A DNA stretch of 64,000 bases from Undibacterium sp. (GTDB lineage: Bacteria > Pseudomonadota > Gammaproteobacteria > Burkholderiales > Burkholderiaceae_D), in NCBI GenBank assembly GCA_030645915.1, contig JAUSNO010000010.1:1-64000 (forward strand), in the 5' to 3' direction. The notes below the pieces were generated by a model, which saw nothing but the letters and a program-made list of their open reading frames with translations, had not been told where the DNA came from and made no database searches. The position numbers and the translations under genes were made by a program. Positions 46,321 through 54,853 of the stretch are shown here, in pieces; position 1 is the first letter of the stretch; every line of letters begins with the position of its first letter.

Positions 46321-46393
46321 GCCTGTCACGCAATACCAGTGCGCCTCGCAGGCACGATAGCCTGAAGAAGCGCATGAATAGTGCGTGACAGGC
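46321..46393 (+). repeat. REP-like palindrome copy g
   Basis: 24-base arms beginning GCCTGTCACGCAATACC and ending AGTGCGTGACAGGC, 20 of 24 positions paired, with GGCACGATA and GCCTGAAG in the centre. It lies in the divergent region upstream of cysK. Confidence 0.8.
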
Positions 46394-46471
46394 ATGCTTA
46401 TTTTATGCTTTAAAGCCTTATATTTGTCTAGGCGTCGATAAAGTGACATTTTTAAGGCAACGCACCCACGG

Positions 46472-46500
46472 TTGACAGTAATAACACTGTTTCACTTTAT
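46472..46500 (+). promoter_or_regulatory. Candidate sigma-70 promoter of cysK
   Basis: TTGACA (46472-46477), a 17-base spacer and CTTTAT (46495-46500). The -35 is perfect and the -10 weak. The cysK start codon at 46525 lies 24 bases downstream. No CysB site can be recognised by eye. Confidence 0.5.
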
Positions 46501-46524
46501 TTGATTCATCACAAAAGGAAATAT

Positions 46525-47499
46525 ATGGCTCTCTATTTGAATAATGCAGACTCGATAGGCAGAACTCCCTTAGTTCGCCTTAACCGCATCACCGATGGTG
46601 CAGGCGCAACGGTGTTAGTTAAAATCGAGGGGCGCAATCCAGCCTATTCAGTAAAATGCCGGATCGGTGCGGCAATGGTGGCAGATGCCGAAGCGCGTGG
46701 CTTGTTAGGACCGGGCAAGGAAATCATCGAGCCGACCAGTGGCAATACAGGCATCGCACTGGCATTTGTGGCTGCGGCAAAAGGCATTCCACTCACTCTC
46801 ACCATGCCCGACACCATGAGCATAGAAAGACGCAAGTTATTGGTGGCTTACGGTGCCAAGCTGATTTTGACCGAAGGGGCAAAAGGCATGAAAGGGGCGA
46901 TTGCCAAAGCCGAAGAAATTCTGGCCAGCGCCCCAGAACGTTATGTTTTGCTGCAACAGTTTAAAAATCCTGCCAACCCGGCAATCCACGAAAAAACCAC
47001 CGGACCAGAAATCTGGACAGATACCGATGGTGCGGTTGATATCTTTGTCGCTGGGGTAGGCACGGGCGGCACCATTACCGGCGTGTCGCGTTACATCAAA
47101 CAAACCAAAGGCAAGAAGATATTGACCGTCGCCGTTGAGCCGACAGCCAGCCCGGTGCTGACGCAACAACGCGCCGGACAGCCTTTGCAACCGGGGCCGC
47201 ACAAAATCCAGGGCATAGGCGCCGGCTTTATCCCTGATGTGCTCGATATGTCTCTCGTCGATCAGATCGAACTGGTTAGCAATGAGGATGCCGTTTTGTA
47301 TGCGCAACGACTGGCGAAGGAAGAAGGCATCCTGGCAGGTATCTCATGCGGCGCGGCTACCGCTGCGGCAATACGGCTGGCAAAACTGCCAGAACACGCA
47401 GGGAAAACCATCGTGGTGATATTGCCCGATTCTGGCGAACGGTATCTGAGCTCAATCTTGTTCGAAGGTTTGTTCGATGCCACAGGAGTTGCGGTGTAA
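46525..47499 (+). CDS. cysK: Cysteine synthase A
   Basis: A 324-residue PLP enzyme with [10 protein letters not shown], the PLP lysine in YSVKCRIG (about residue 42), [12 protein letters not shown] near 67, [14 protein letters not shown] near 175 and [10 protein letters not shown] at the end. The SVKCRIG and [15 protein letters not shown] stretches favour CysK over CysM. It makes cysteine from O-acetylserine and sulfide. ATG at 46525 has AAGGAA upstream; the longer frame from 46501 is not needed. Confidence 0.96.
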   Translation: MALYLNNADSIGRTPLVRLNRITDGAGATVLVKIEGRNPAYSVKCRIGAAMVADAEARGLLGPGKEIIEPTSGNTGIALAFVAAAKGIPLTLTMPDTMSIERRKLLVAYGAKLILTEGAKGMKGAIAKAEEILASAPERYVLLQQFKNPANPAIHEKTTGPEIWTDTDGAVDIFVAGVGTGGTITGVSRYIKQTKGKKILTVAVEPTASPVLTQQRAGQPLQPGPHKIQGIGAGFIPDVLDMSLVDQIELVSNEDAVLYAQRLAKEEGILAGISCGAATAAAIRLAKLPEHAGKTIVVILPDSGERYLSSILFEGLFDATGVAV

Positions 47500-47554
47500 T
47501 TGACGAACCTCGCCCTTTTTGTGCATCAAACAACAAGGGCGAACTACACAATCG

Positions 47555-48097
47555 CTATCCAAACTCTTTGAATGTTTCCAATTCCACCAGGATAGATTCA
47601 TCTCCACCCGATAGCCAGATTTGTCCATCCTGTATCGTGCATTGCAATTGCATATTTCGTTGCGCCAATTTTGCTAAAGCCTGACTGGTCGAGGACGGGA
47701 TGTTTTTAACCTGAAGATTTTTTGCCCGATCAAGGCGACTATTGATTTGTTTCCACCAGATGCTGCTGGCATGCGCAAAGCTATAAACCACAACCTGCTC
47801 GGCCCTACCGCATGCTTTAAGCAGGCGACGGTCTTCCGGCTGACCGACCTCACCCCAGAGTTGAATGGCATCGGTATAGTCCTTCAACCAAAAATCTGGT
47901 TCTTCCGTATCTGAAATGCCCTTACCAAAACTTAACCGTTCGCTGGCGTGTATCGCGAACGCCAACACACGGATCATCATGCGCTCGTCAGTCTCAGATG
48001 GATGACGTGCAATCGTCAGACTGTGGTCAGCGTAATAGCCTCGATCCATATCTGAAATATTCAGCTCGGCTTTATAGATGGTGGATTTGAGCGCCAT
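47555..48097 (-). CDS. yaeQ: YaeQ family protein
   Basis: A 180-residue protein with MALKSTIYKAELNISDMDRGYYADHSLTIARHPSETDERMM at the start and SERLSFGKGISDTEEPDFW near 52, the full YaeQ signature. YaeQ has a nuclease-like fold (PD-(D/E)xK-related) in solved structures, but its cellular role is unclear. Its start shares one base with the purU stop, indicating co-transcription. It converges on cysK; the short gap has an 8-base inverted repeat (47510-47542) without a T-run. Confidence 0.94.
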   Translation of the reverse strand: MALKSTIYKAELNISDMDRGYYADHSLTIARHPSETDERMMIRVLAFAIHASERLSFGKGISDTEEPDFWLKDYTDAIQLWGEVGQPEDRRLLKACGRAEQVVVYSFAHASSIWWKQINSRLDRAKNLQVKNIPSSTSQALAKLAQRNMQLQCTIQDGQIWLSGGDESILVELETFKEFG

Positions 48098-48963
48098 TAT
48101 TTGAACACCACAGTCTTGTGAGCGTTCAGCAAAATCCGATGTTCAACAAAACATTTCACTGCGCGTGCCAGTACGACACACTCCACATCACGGCCAATTG
48201 CGGTAAGGGTTTCCGGATCCATGGAATGATCAACCCGCTCCACATCTTGCTCGATGATAGGGCCTTCATCCAGATCGCCCGTCACGAAATGCGCCGTTGC
48301 ACCGATCAATTTCACGCCACGTTCATGCGCTTGATAATACGGCTTGGCACCTTTAAAACTCGGCAGGAAAGAATGGTGGATATTGATCGCGCGACCAGTA
48401 AGCGCAGTACACATTTCTGGCGATAATATCTGCATATAGCGCGCCAGCACCACCAGTTCGACCTGATTGGTTTCGACAATATCCAATACCTTTTGCTCTT
48501 GCGCACGCTTGGCTTCAGCCGATGCGCCAATTGCCAACGGCAGATGATGGAACGGAATGTTGTAGCTGGCGGCCAGTTGATAAAAATCGGTGTGATTGGA
48601 GATAATCGCCTTGATTTCTACCGGCAACAAACCACTCTTGAAGCGGAACAGCAAGTCGTTAAGGCAATGACCTATCTTGGACACCATCAAAACGATACGC
48701 GGCTTGTGACGCGCGTCATGCAGTTGCCAGTCCATCTGCAATCCATCACCCAACGCGGCGAAATCTGCACGTAAGCTAACATCGCCAATGGCGGCATCTT
48801 CCAGCGCAAAATGTACGCGCATAAAAAACAATTGGGACTGCGCATCACCAAATTGCGCCGAATCAATGATGTTGCAACCGTGACTGGCCAAAAATCCTGA
48901 TACGCTATGAACAATGCCGCGCTGATCGGGACAAGACAGGGTGAGAATATATTCTGGATGCAT
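48097..48963 (-). CDS. purU: Formyltetrahydrofolate deformylase
   Basis: The 288-residue product has an N-terminal ACT domain (YILTLSCPDQRGIVHSVSGFLA, about 4-80) and a C-terminal formyltransferase-fold domain with NIHHSFLPSFKGAKPY near 220-235 (catalytic His in the HHSFLPSF motif) and GATAHFVTGDLDEGPII. It hydrolyses 10-formyl-THF to formate and THF, supplying formate for PurT. ATG at 48963 is preferred over a start at 49023 because the ACT domain begins there, although no strong ribosome-binding site is seen. Confidence 0.96.
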   Translation of the reverse strand: MHPEYILTLSCPDQRGIVHSVSGFLASHGCNIIDSAQFGDAQSQLFFMRVHFALEDAAIGDVSLRADFAALGDGLQMDWQLHDARHKPRIVLMVSKIGHCLNDLLFRFKSGLLPVEIKAIISNHTDFYQLAASYNIPFHHLPLAIGASAEAKRAQEQKVLDIVETNQVELVVLARYMQILSPEMCTALTGRAINIHHSFLPSFKGAKPYYQAHERGVKLIGATAHFVTGDLDEGPIIEQDVERVDHSMDPETLTAIGRDVECVVLARAVKCFVEHRILLNAHKTVVFK

Positions 48964-49126
48964 GATGTTGAAGGATAAAAAATTCAGCCCGCATTGTCTC
49001 ACGACCAAGAGAATTAAATACAAAAAGCACGATCGTTCTAATTAATGTATAGTAATACACCATTCGTAATTTTAGACTTCACTTTTGGCTTAAGCCCTGA
49101 CACCGACACCTACGGAGACCATCAAA

Positions 49127-50164
49127 ATGACCACAACTTGCAATCAACTCAGCAATCAACAATACCGCCTCGCCGCTCGCCCGGTCGGCATGCCAAAACA
49201 CAGCGACTGGTCTTTTACTACTGAAGCGGTGCGTGACATCGCCGAGGGTGAAATCGTCGTCCAGACAATCTACATTTCATTAGACCCTGCCATGCGCGGC
49301 TGGATGAATGACGGCAAATCGTATATCCGTCCAGTCGCCATCAATGAAGTCATGCGTGCTGGCGGTATCGGCAAAGTCATCATATCTAAATCAGCTAAGT
49401 TCGCCGTGGGTGACTACGTCTCAGGTGGGACTGGCGTTCAAAAATATTGGGTTGGTGCGGCAGACGATAAAACTGCCGGTTTCTACAAAGTAGATCCAGC
49501 ATTGGCACCGCTGCCAAAATACCTGAATGCGCTGGGCATGCCTGGCATGACGGCGTACTTTGGACTGCTTGATGTCGGCCAACCAAAAGCTGGAGAAACC
49601 GTCGTGGTTTCAGGCGCAGCGGGCGCAGTGGGACAAACCGTAGGCCAGGTTGCCAAACAAAAGGGTTGCCGTGTCGTGGGCATTGCTGGCGGTAAGGATA
49701 AATGTGATTTTGTGGTCAATGAACTGGGTTTCGACGCCTGCATCGACTACAAGACCGGATCGGTTAAGGACGGACTGAAAGAACATTGCCCAAACGGTGT
49801 TGACATTTATTTCGACAACGTCGGTGGCGAGATTTTAGATACAGTGCTAACCCGCATCAACATGAAGGCGCGCATCATTATCTGCGGCGCGATCTCGCAA
49901 TACAACAACACTACGCCGGTCAAGGGTCCGGCCAATTATCTGTCACTACTGGTCAATCGCGCGCGCATGGAGGGTATTGTGGTGTTCGACTACATGGCGC
50001 GCTATGGCGATGCCGTCAAGGAAATGGGCGCATGGATGGCACAAGGAAAATTTCACACCCGCGAAGATATCGTACAAGGGATAGAAACATTTCCGGATAC
50101 CTTGATGATGCTGTTTGATGGCAAGAATTTTGGGAAATTGATTTTGCAGGTGAGTGAAGAGTAA
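49127..50164 (+). CDS. NADP-dependent medium-chain oxidoreductase (CurA/leukotriene B4 dehydrogenase-like)
   Basis: A 345-residue MDR enzyme without zinc ligands. It has DPAMRGWMND near 53, the nucleotide-binding VVVSGAAGAVGQTVGQVAKQKGC near 155-177, and YFDNVGGEILD near 225. These are features of prostaglandin reductase/CurA-type enoyl reductases acting on alpha,beta-unsaturated carbonyls. ATG at 49127 follows ACGGAGACC. A bidirectional terminator separates it from the next gene. Confidence 0.92.
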   Translation: MTTTCNQLSNQQYRLAARPVGMPKHSDWSFTTEAVRDIAEGEIVVQTIYISLDPAMRGWMNDGKSYIRPVAINEVMRAGGIGKVIISKSAKFAVGDYVSGGTGVQKYWVGAADDKTAGFYKVDPALAPLPKYLNALGMPGMTAYFGLLDVGQPKAGETVVVSGAAGAVGQTVGQVAKQKGCRVVGIAGGKDKCDFVVNELGFDACIDYKTGSVKDGLKEHCPNGVDIYFDNVGGEILDTVLTRINMKARIIICGAISQYNNTTPVKGPANYLSLLVNRARMEGIVVFDYMARYGDAVKEMGAWMAQGKFHTREDIVQGIETFPDTLMMLFDGKNFGKLILQVSEE

Positions 50165-50184
50165 ATTCAGCCTGAACCTGTATC

Positions 50185-50222
50185 AAAAAAAAGCGCATTA
50201 AGAAATTTGATGCGCTTTTTTA
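50185..50222. terminator. Bidirectional terminator
   Basis: AAAAAAGCGCAT ... ATGCGCTTTTTT with a loop of about ten bases serves the convergent oxidoreductase and SBF-like genes. Confidence 0.88.
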
Positions 50223-50225
50223 TAT

Positions 50226-51194
50226 TTACTGATCGTCTCGTGCTGCATAGCGTTGCGCAACGACAGCACACACCATCAGTTGCAACTGATGGAATATCAT
50301 CAAAGGCAACAACACCACACCCACGGCATGACTGGCAAACAACACTTTCGCCATCGGTACACCACTGGCAAGGCTTTTTTTAGAACCGCAAAATACCACG
50401 GTAATTTCATCTTCTTTACTAAAGCCAAACCGACGACTGGTATAGATCGTCAAACCCATAATGATGGCGAGCATGGCGGCGCTAATGAGTAACAGACTCA
50501 GCAGCATAGTCAGTGGCACTTGTTTCCATAGTCCCTGCACCACCGCTTCACTAAAAGCGACATACACCACCAACAATATCGAACTTTGATCGACCATTTT
50601 CAGTACATCTTTATGCCGCTCTATCCACAATGCGATCAAGGGCCGTGCGATTTGCCCGGCGATAAAGGGCAGTAACAGCTGATAAATTATTTTTAAAATC
50701 GCATCAAATGAAGAGTGGCCTGCAGTCGATGACGCCAGTAACAAGCCCACGAGAAAAGGAGTCAGAAAAATACCGATCAGGTTGCTGGCCGACGCGCTGC
50801 AGACAGCTGCCGCAACATTGCCACGCGCTACCGAAGTAAAAGCGATTGAAGATTGAACAGTGGAAGGCAAGACACACAAGAACAAAATACCCAGATATAA
50901 CTCCGGGGTCACAAGCCATGTCAATACCGGCTTGAGAAAAATTCCGAGCAGTGGAAAAACTGCAAAAGTAAATAGCAACACCGTCAAATGCAAGCGCCAA
51001 TGCGTAACACCGGCAATCACTGCAGCACGCGATAATTTTGCACCATGCATGAAAAACAGCAAGCCTATCATGCCAGTGGTGAGCATTTCAAAGCCAACCG
51101 CAACTTGCCCGGTACATGGAATAAAACTGGCCGCTAGCACTACAGCCGCCAGCAGCAATGTCATGTTGTCAGGTAAAAAACGTGGTCTGGTCAT
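50226..51194 (-). CDS. SBF-like (bile acid:sodium symporter superfamily) transporter, YfeH-like
   Basis: A 322-residue protein with about ten membrane helices and the family features MIGLLFFMHGAKLSR (about 44-58), LCVLPSTVQSSIAFTSVARGN near 108-128 and FCGSKKSLASGVPMAK near 262-277. This matches the YfeH/PF13593 subgroup, of unknown substrate. ATG at 51194 opens the hydrophobic part directly; a longer frame from 51257 is not supported. Confidence 0.88.
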   Translation of the reverse strand: MTRPRFLPDNMTLLLAAVVLAASFIPCTGQVAVGFEMLTTGMIGLLFFMHGAKLSRAAVIAGVTHWRLHLTVLLFTFAVFPLLGIFLKPVLTWLVTPELYLGILFLCVLPSTVQSSIAFTSVARGNVAAAVCSASASNLIGIFLTPFLVGLLLASSTAGHSSFDAILKIIYQLLLPFIAGQIARPLIALWIERHKDVLKMVDQSSILLVVYVAFSEAVVQGLWKQVPLTMLLSLLLISAAMLAIIMGLTIYTSRRFGFSKEDEITVVFCGSKKSLASGVPMAKVLFASHAVGVVLLPLMIFHQLQLMVCAVVAQRYAARDDQ

Positions 51195-51301
51195 AGCATC
51201 TGAAAATACAAATAACCCGATGCACAGCTGTGCGCTGCATCGGGCTTGGCAATACATTCATTGATCAATAATCTTGGATTTTTATGACCAGGCAACACGA
51301 A

Positions 51302-51478
51302 TCAAGCTGGGCTTGCGGGTTCACCTGTAGTCTCGTCGACAGCATCGTCGTCCTGCACACCGTCTTCTGCAGTGTCACCGACCTTACGCTCAGCTTTATT
51401 TCTGAGTTTTTCTTCTTTTTTCTTTTTCTTCGCAAGCTCTTTCTGACGCTTATCGAATCCGTAATTAGGTGTTGCCAT
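51302..51478 (-). CDS. Small lysine-rich coiled-coil-like protein, 58 residues
   Basis: The minus-strand reading from ATG 51478 gives MATPNYGFDKRQKELAKKKK, then KEEKLRNKAERK and an acidic tail (EDGVQDDDAVDET), stopping at 51302. The basic N-half and acidic C-half, and the MATPNY start, match a short conserved Burkholderiales protein I have seen annotated only as hypothetical. It is too short for typical ORF cutoffs. It likely has its own transcript between the SBF-like gene and ppiB. Confidence 0.75.
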   Translation of the reverse strand: MATPNYGFDKRQKELAKKKKKEEKLRNKAERKVGDTAEDGVQDDDAVDETTGEPASPA

Positions 51479-51745
51479 AGTATGCTTTCAAGGATTTAGA
51501 AGGCACTTTACCACAGCTAGTGCATGCTACGCCGAGTAATTCGCGTTAACACCGGGGTAGCATGATTGCCTGGGTAATATTTTAGCAATGTCAGTTGATA
51601 ACAACAGGCAAATACAAATCTTGGTTCAGCGCATACAAGAATTGAACTGATAGAATGTCGCACCAAGCATCTGGCCGCATATCTATGTTCAAGACCGCTG
51701 CTGAAAGAATCCCAAACACCTTACCATTAAACAAAGAGGAAAAAA

Positions 51746-52282
51746 ATGAGCGTATTAAAAGCCATCATGCAGACGAATAAAGGCATCATCAATATCAATC
51801 TATTTGCCGACCAAACACCTGTTACTGTTGCCAACTTTGTTAATCTGGCAAAGCGCGGTTATTACGATGGCCTCACCTTCCATCGCGTCATCAGTGATTT
51901 TATGATTCAAGGTGGATGTCCTGACGGCACGGGCATGGGTGGCCCAGGATATCAATTTGAAGACGAATTCTCAAAAGATTTACGTCATGACAAGGCCGGT
52001 ATTTTATCGATGGCGAACGCTGGTCCAGGTACGAATGGCAGCCAATTTTTCATTACTCACGGCCCGACTCCTCACCTTAATGGCAAACATACTGTATTTG
52101 GCGCAGTGGTCAGCGGTGAAGATCAAAAAGTTGTTAATAGCATTGCCAAAGGTGACGTGATCGAGAAATTGACGATTGAGGGCGATACGTCTGAACTATT
52201 GAAACAAGTCGAAGAAAAACTTGTGCGCTGGAACCAGACCATTGATAAGCGCTTCCCTAACTTGCCAGCAAATACGCTTTAA
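51746..52282 (+). CDS. ppiB: Cytoplasmic peptidyl-prolyl cis-trans isomerase (cyclophilin)
   Basis: A 178-residue cyclophilin with [13 protein letters not shown] near 50-62 (catalytic arginine), [17 protein letters not shown] near 90-106 and LNGKHTVFG near 113-121. There is no signal peptide, so it is the cytoplasmic PpiB form. The C-terminus is about 15 residues longer than E. coli PpiB. ATG at 51746 has AGAGGAAA upstream. An inverted repeat CAGGCCA/TGGCCTG (about 52308-52354) follows the gene. Confidence 0.95.
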   Translation: MSVLKAIMQTNKGIININLFADQTPVTVANFVNLAKRGYYDGLTFHRVISDFMIQGGCPDGTGMGGPGYQFEDEFSKDLRHDKAGILSMANAGPGTNGSQFFITHGPTPHLNGKHTVFGAVVSGEDQKVVNSIAKGDVIEKLTIEGDTSELLKQVEEKLVRWNQTIDKRFPNLPANTL

Positions 52283-52366
52283 TTTACAAAAATTAATTAA
52301 ACAAATACAGGCCACTCAGGTAAGCAATGCAATATTGCCCCTCAGTCTGGCCTGAATCCGTACAAA

Positions 52367-52663
52367 CTAACTTTTTCTGTCGTAATAATGACGTTGATAC
52401 AGCAATTCAGAAGGATTGCGTCGATGTTTGCGCACCGTCAACACGACGATAAGCAGAAGCAACTTCAGTAGCACAAATGCTACAAACAAGGTCAGCATCA
52501 GAGGTATGATGGTGATCAGCAAAGCCAGAGCGATGCAGGCGATCAATATCCGCGGTAATGGGGTGCGCAACAAAATCTGAAAAAAATTTTTCCCCATGTA
52601 TTTAAATTCGTGCACTGCTTGCCTAAGTACGGAATACAGGTACTGTGTAGTTGAATTTTTCAT
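52367..52663 (-). CDS. Small hydrophobic membrane protein
   Basis: A 98-residue protein with one long hydrophobic stretch (about 36-78, enough for two helices: LPRILIACIALALLITIIPLM and VAFVLLKLLLLIVVLTV) and basic ends (RKHRRNPSELLYQRHYYDRKS). No family recognised. ATG at 52663 is preceded by AAGAGAATTCAA, and the 12 bases upstream are duplicated in tandem (see 52669-52692). Confidence 0.65.
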   Translation of the reverse strand: MKNSTTQYLYSVLRQAVHEFKYMGKNFFQILLRTPLPRILIACIALALLITIIPLMLTLFVAFVLLKLLLLIVVLTVRKHRRNPSELLYQRHYYDRKS

Positions 52664-52668
52664 TTGAA

Positions 52669-52692
52669 TTCTCTTGTATGTTCTCTTGTATG
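52669..52692. repeat. 12-base tandem duplication upstream of the small membrane protein
   Basis: TTCTCTTGTATG occurs twice in direct succession. On the minus strand it repeats CATACAAGAGAA, which includes the purine-rich ribosome-binding region. Confidence 0.7.
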
Positions 52693-53012
52693 AAGAGGAC
52701 CGCTAGTCGAAATACGTATCGTAACAAAACCAAATTTCATTCGCACCGAGATTGCGACTAACGCTTGTTATCTGGAGGCCACCGGCGATAGGGCCCGATA
52801 AACAGCATTATCCTTAGCATAGCCAATCCTTGCCACGGTAATATCTCGTTGAAATAGCCGTCAGAAAATCCCCTGAAAATCAGTCATATATCTGAATGAG
52901 CGTCATATTCGTCCGTACATCTCAAGAATGACCTGCATTGTGCATTTTGATGAATATTTTCTGCACCACTAAACGTAGAGCCGACACATCAATTCGAATA
53001 TAAACGCTTACG
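52693..53012. other. Intergenic region of about 320 bases
   Basis: Downstream of the HD-GYP gene and upstream of the small membrane protein gene, both on the minus strand. No terminator with a T-run, ORF or repeat family member was recognised. Confidence 0.4.
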
Positions 53013-54380
53013 CTATAAACGTGCCAGTGCCGATTTGAGTGCATTAAAACAATCTGCATCGATGGCAGTACCAACTGTTTCTGCCATGATTTCTAGTGAG
53101 CGCGGTACCGGAATCGCACCGCGATACGGGCGCTCTGCCGTAATCGCATCAAAAATATCGGCCGTAGTAATGATGCGGGTCTCCAGGCTGATTTCGTTAC
53201 CCTTTAAGCCTCTAGGATAACCCGCCCCGTCAAGGCGCTCGTGATGTGCAGCGGACACACGTGCCAACTCAGAAAAAGCCCGGATACGCGACAGAATGGT
53301 TTCAGTATAAGTGGCATGCAGCTTGACAGCTTCCCATTCGCTGTCATCGAGTTTACCCGGTTTATCAAGGACGCTGTTACTGACACCCAATTTCCCCACG
53401 TCGTGCAATAGGGCACCTCGTTTTATCCAGCGGCGGCGCTCAGGCGATAAACCTAAAGCTTCGGCTATCATATCTGTATAGAATGCAACGCGCGCGCTGT
53501 GTCCACTTGTATAGGGGCTTTTTGAATCGACTACCTGACCGAAGGCTGCGGCGATGTCATCAAAATAGTCATCATCGAGCAGGACTTCATGGCCCGAAGG
53601 CTCCAATGTCAGCACTGCAAGATTGATATCATCAGCGGCCAATGTGTTCCAGAATGTCTTGTCTTGCGCTACCCGCTCAAACGCCTGAACCAGTTGCGGA
53701 TCAAACCAGCGGCCAGCGCGCAACTTGACTTCGTTCAATGCTGCCTGGGCACCGTCGGCAGTATGAAAAACATCAATCACTTGCGCCAGCAAGGCGATAC
53801 GTGCAAACACCGGAATGCTGTCACCAACCAGACCATCTGGCTTTCCTTGACCGTTGTAGTGCTCGTCAAGGCTATAAATACCGAGTGCGACTTCTTCCGA
53901 GAAGCGCAACAACCGTGCGATCTCTGCGCCTCGCTGACACCTGGTGGCGATCAGTTCGTGCGCGATTTCGCTGCCGTCACGCAAGATTGTAAGTACATGC
54001 TTAAATCGCTCGGCCAAGCCCGCCTTGAGACCTGTGTGCTTGAGCACAAAGTGCAGTACCTTTGGCAGGCTATCGCCGACCGTTTTAAAGTCACGTTTGA
54101 AATTAAGATCATCAGTGAGGTAGAGTTCGCAAATACGTGCGGCATTGCTGCTGCAGCCCAAATCTTTCAGCAACAAAGTGTAGTAAAGATCCCATAGCTG
54201 ATCCTCTGGCAAGCCAATTTCACGGCCAATGTGCATGCCTATCCAGCAGCAGCGAATGCAATGCCCCTCGGGCTGCCCCTCCGTGATGTCCAGTGCATGG
54301 CTAAGGGCGCCGATCAGTTCGGAAAGTGTGATGCCTTTTTCGGTACCGTTTGGTTCGTGTTTATGTTGAGAACTTTGCAT
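53013..54380 (-). CDS. HD-GYP domain cyclic-di-GMP phosphodiesterase
   Basis: A 455-residue protein. The C-terminal half has an HD-GYP domain: TSGHSARVAFYTDM, LLHDVGKLGV near 325-334 and HHERLDGAGYPRGLKGN near 375-391, with the metal-binding and GYP residues present. The N-terminal half (about 15-200) looks like a second HD-type fold with the metal pair altered (GHCIRCCWIG; LLLKDLGCSSN). It probably hydrolyses c-di-GMP made by the two GGDEF proteins in the window, among others. No signal peptide or receiver domain. Confidence 0.93.
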   Translation of the reverse strand: MQSSQHKHEPNGTEKGITLSELIGALSHALDITEGQPEGHCIRCCWIGMHIGREIGLPEDQLWDLYYTLLLKDLGCSSNAARICELYLTDDLNFKRDFKTVGDSLPKVLHFVLKHTGLKAGLAERFKHVLTILRDGSEIAHELIATRCQRGAEIARLLRFSEEVALGIYSLDEHYNGQGKPDGLVGDSIPVFARIALLAQVIDVFHTADGAQAALNEVKLRAGRWFDPQLVQAFERVAQDKTFWNTLAADDINLAVLTLEPSGHEVLLDDDYFDDIAAAFGQVVDSKSPYTSGHSARVAFYTDMIAEALGLSPERRRWIKRGALLHDVGKLGVSNSVLDKPGKLDDSEWEAVKLHATYTETILSRIRAFSELARVSAAHHERLDGAGYPRGLKGNEISLETRIITTADIFDAITAERPYRGAIPVPRSLEIMAETVGTAIDADCFNALKSALARL

Positions 54381-54651
54381 ACAAAACCATTTCTCTACTG
54401 AAATTCATTTCATTTTACTTCAAGCCTTGAAAATTCAGTATGAATCAAAAAATGCTTTGGCGGTATCACCAAGACGCAACAGTAACAATGCTTATTCCGA
54501 TTCCGATCAAAAGTATGTGCTCCGCTGTCTTTGCCAGTTGTGGCAGAGATATCGATTCGAGATGTTGGTCAAGCGCAAATGACAACAATTGCGACTGAGC
54601 GAGATGGTAGCAATTTCAATTATTAAAAATATTGATCAACGCCTACCCCAA

Positions 54652-54712
54652 CACGCAATACCCATGCGCATTGCAGAGGTGACAGGCTGGAGAGGCGCAT
54701 GGATATTGCGTG
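54652..54712 (+). repeat. REP-like palindrome copy h
   Basis: Arms CACGCAATACCCATGCGC and GCGCATGGATATTGCGTG (17 of 18) with GGTGACAGGCTGGAGAG between, followed by ACAGGCTTGCTCATTTTTAC. It serves as the reference copy for the family. It lies in the 473-base gap between the HD-GYP and pit genes; the rest of that gap shows no gene. Confidence 0.85.
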
Positions 54713-54797
54713 ACAGGCTTGCTCATTTTTACTTTCTCCATCAGCGCTCTTCAAACATACGCCACATCCGCCACCAAACTTTCTGCCACATACAGAA

Positions 54798-54830
54798 GTA
54801 AAAAATCCCTAAAAACTACTTAGGGATTTG
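54798..54830 (-). terminator. Rho-independent terminator of the pit gene
   Basis: On the minus strand AAATCCCTAA / TTAGGGATTT with a short loop is followed by TTTACTTC. It lies 24 bases beyond the pit stop codon. Confidence 0.85.
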
Positions 54831-54853
54831 TAATTTCAATTGGCAACAAATGT

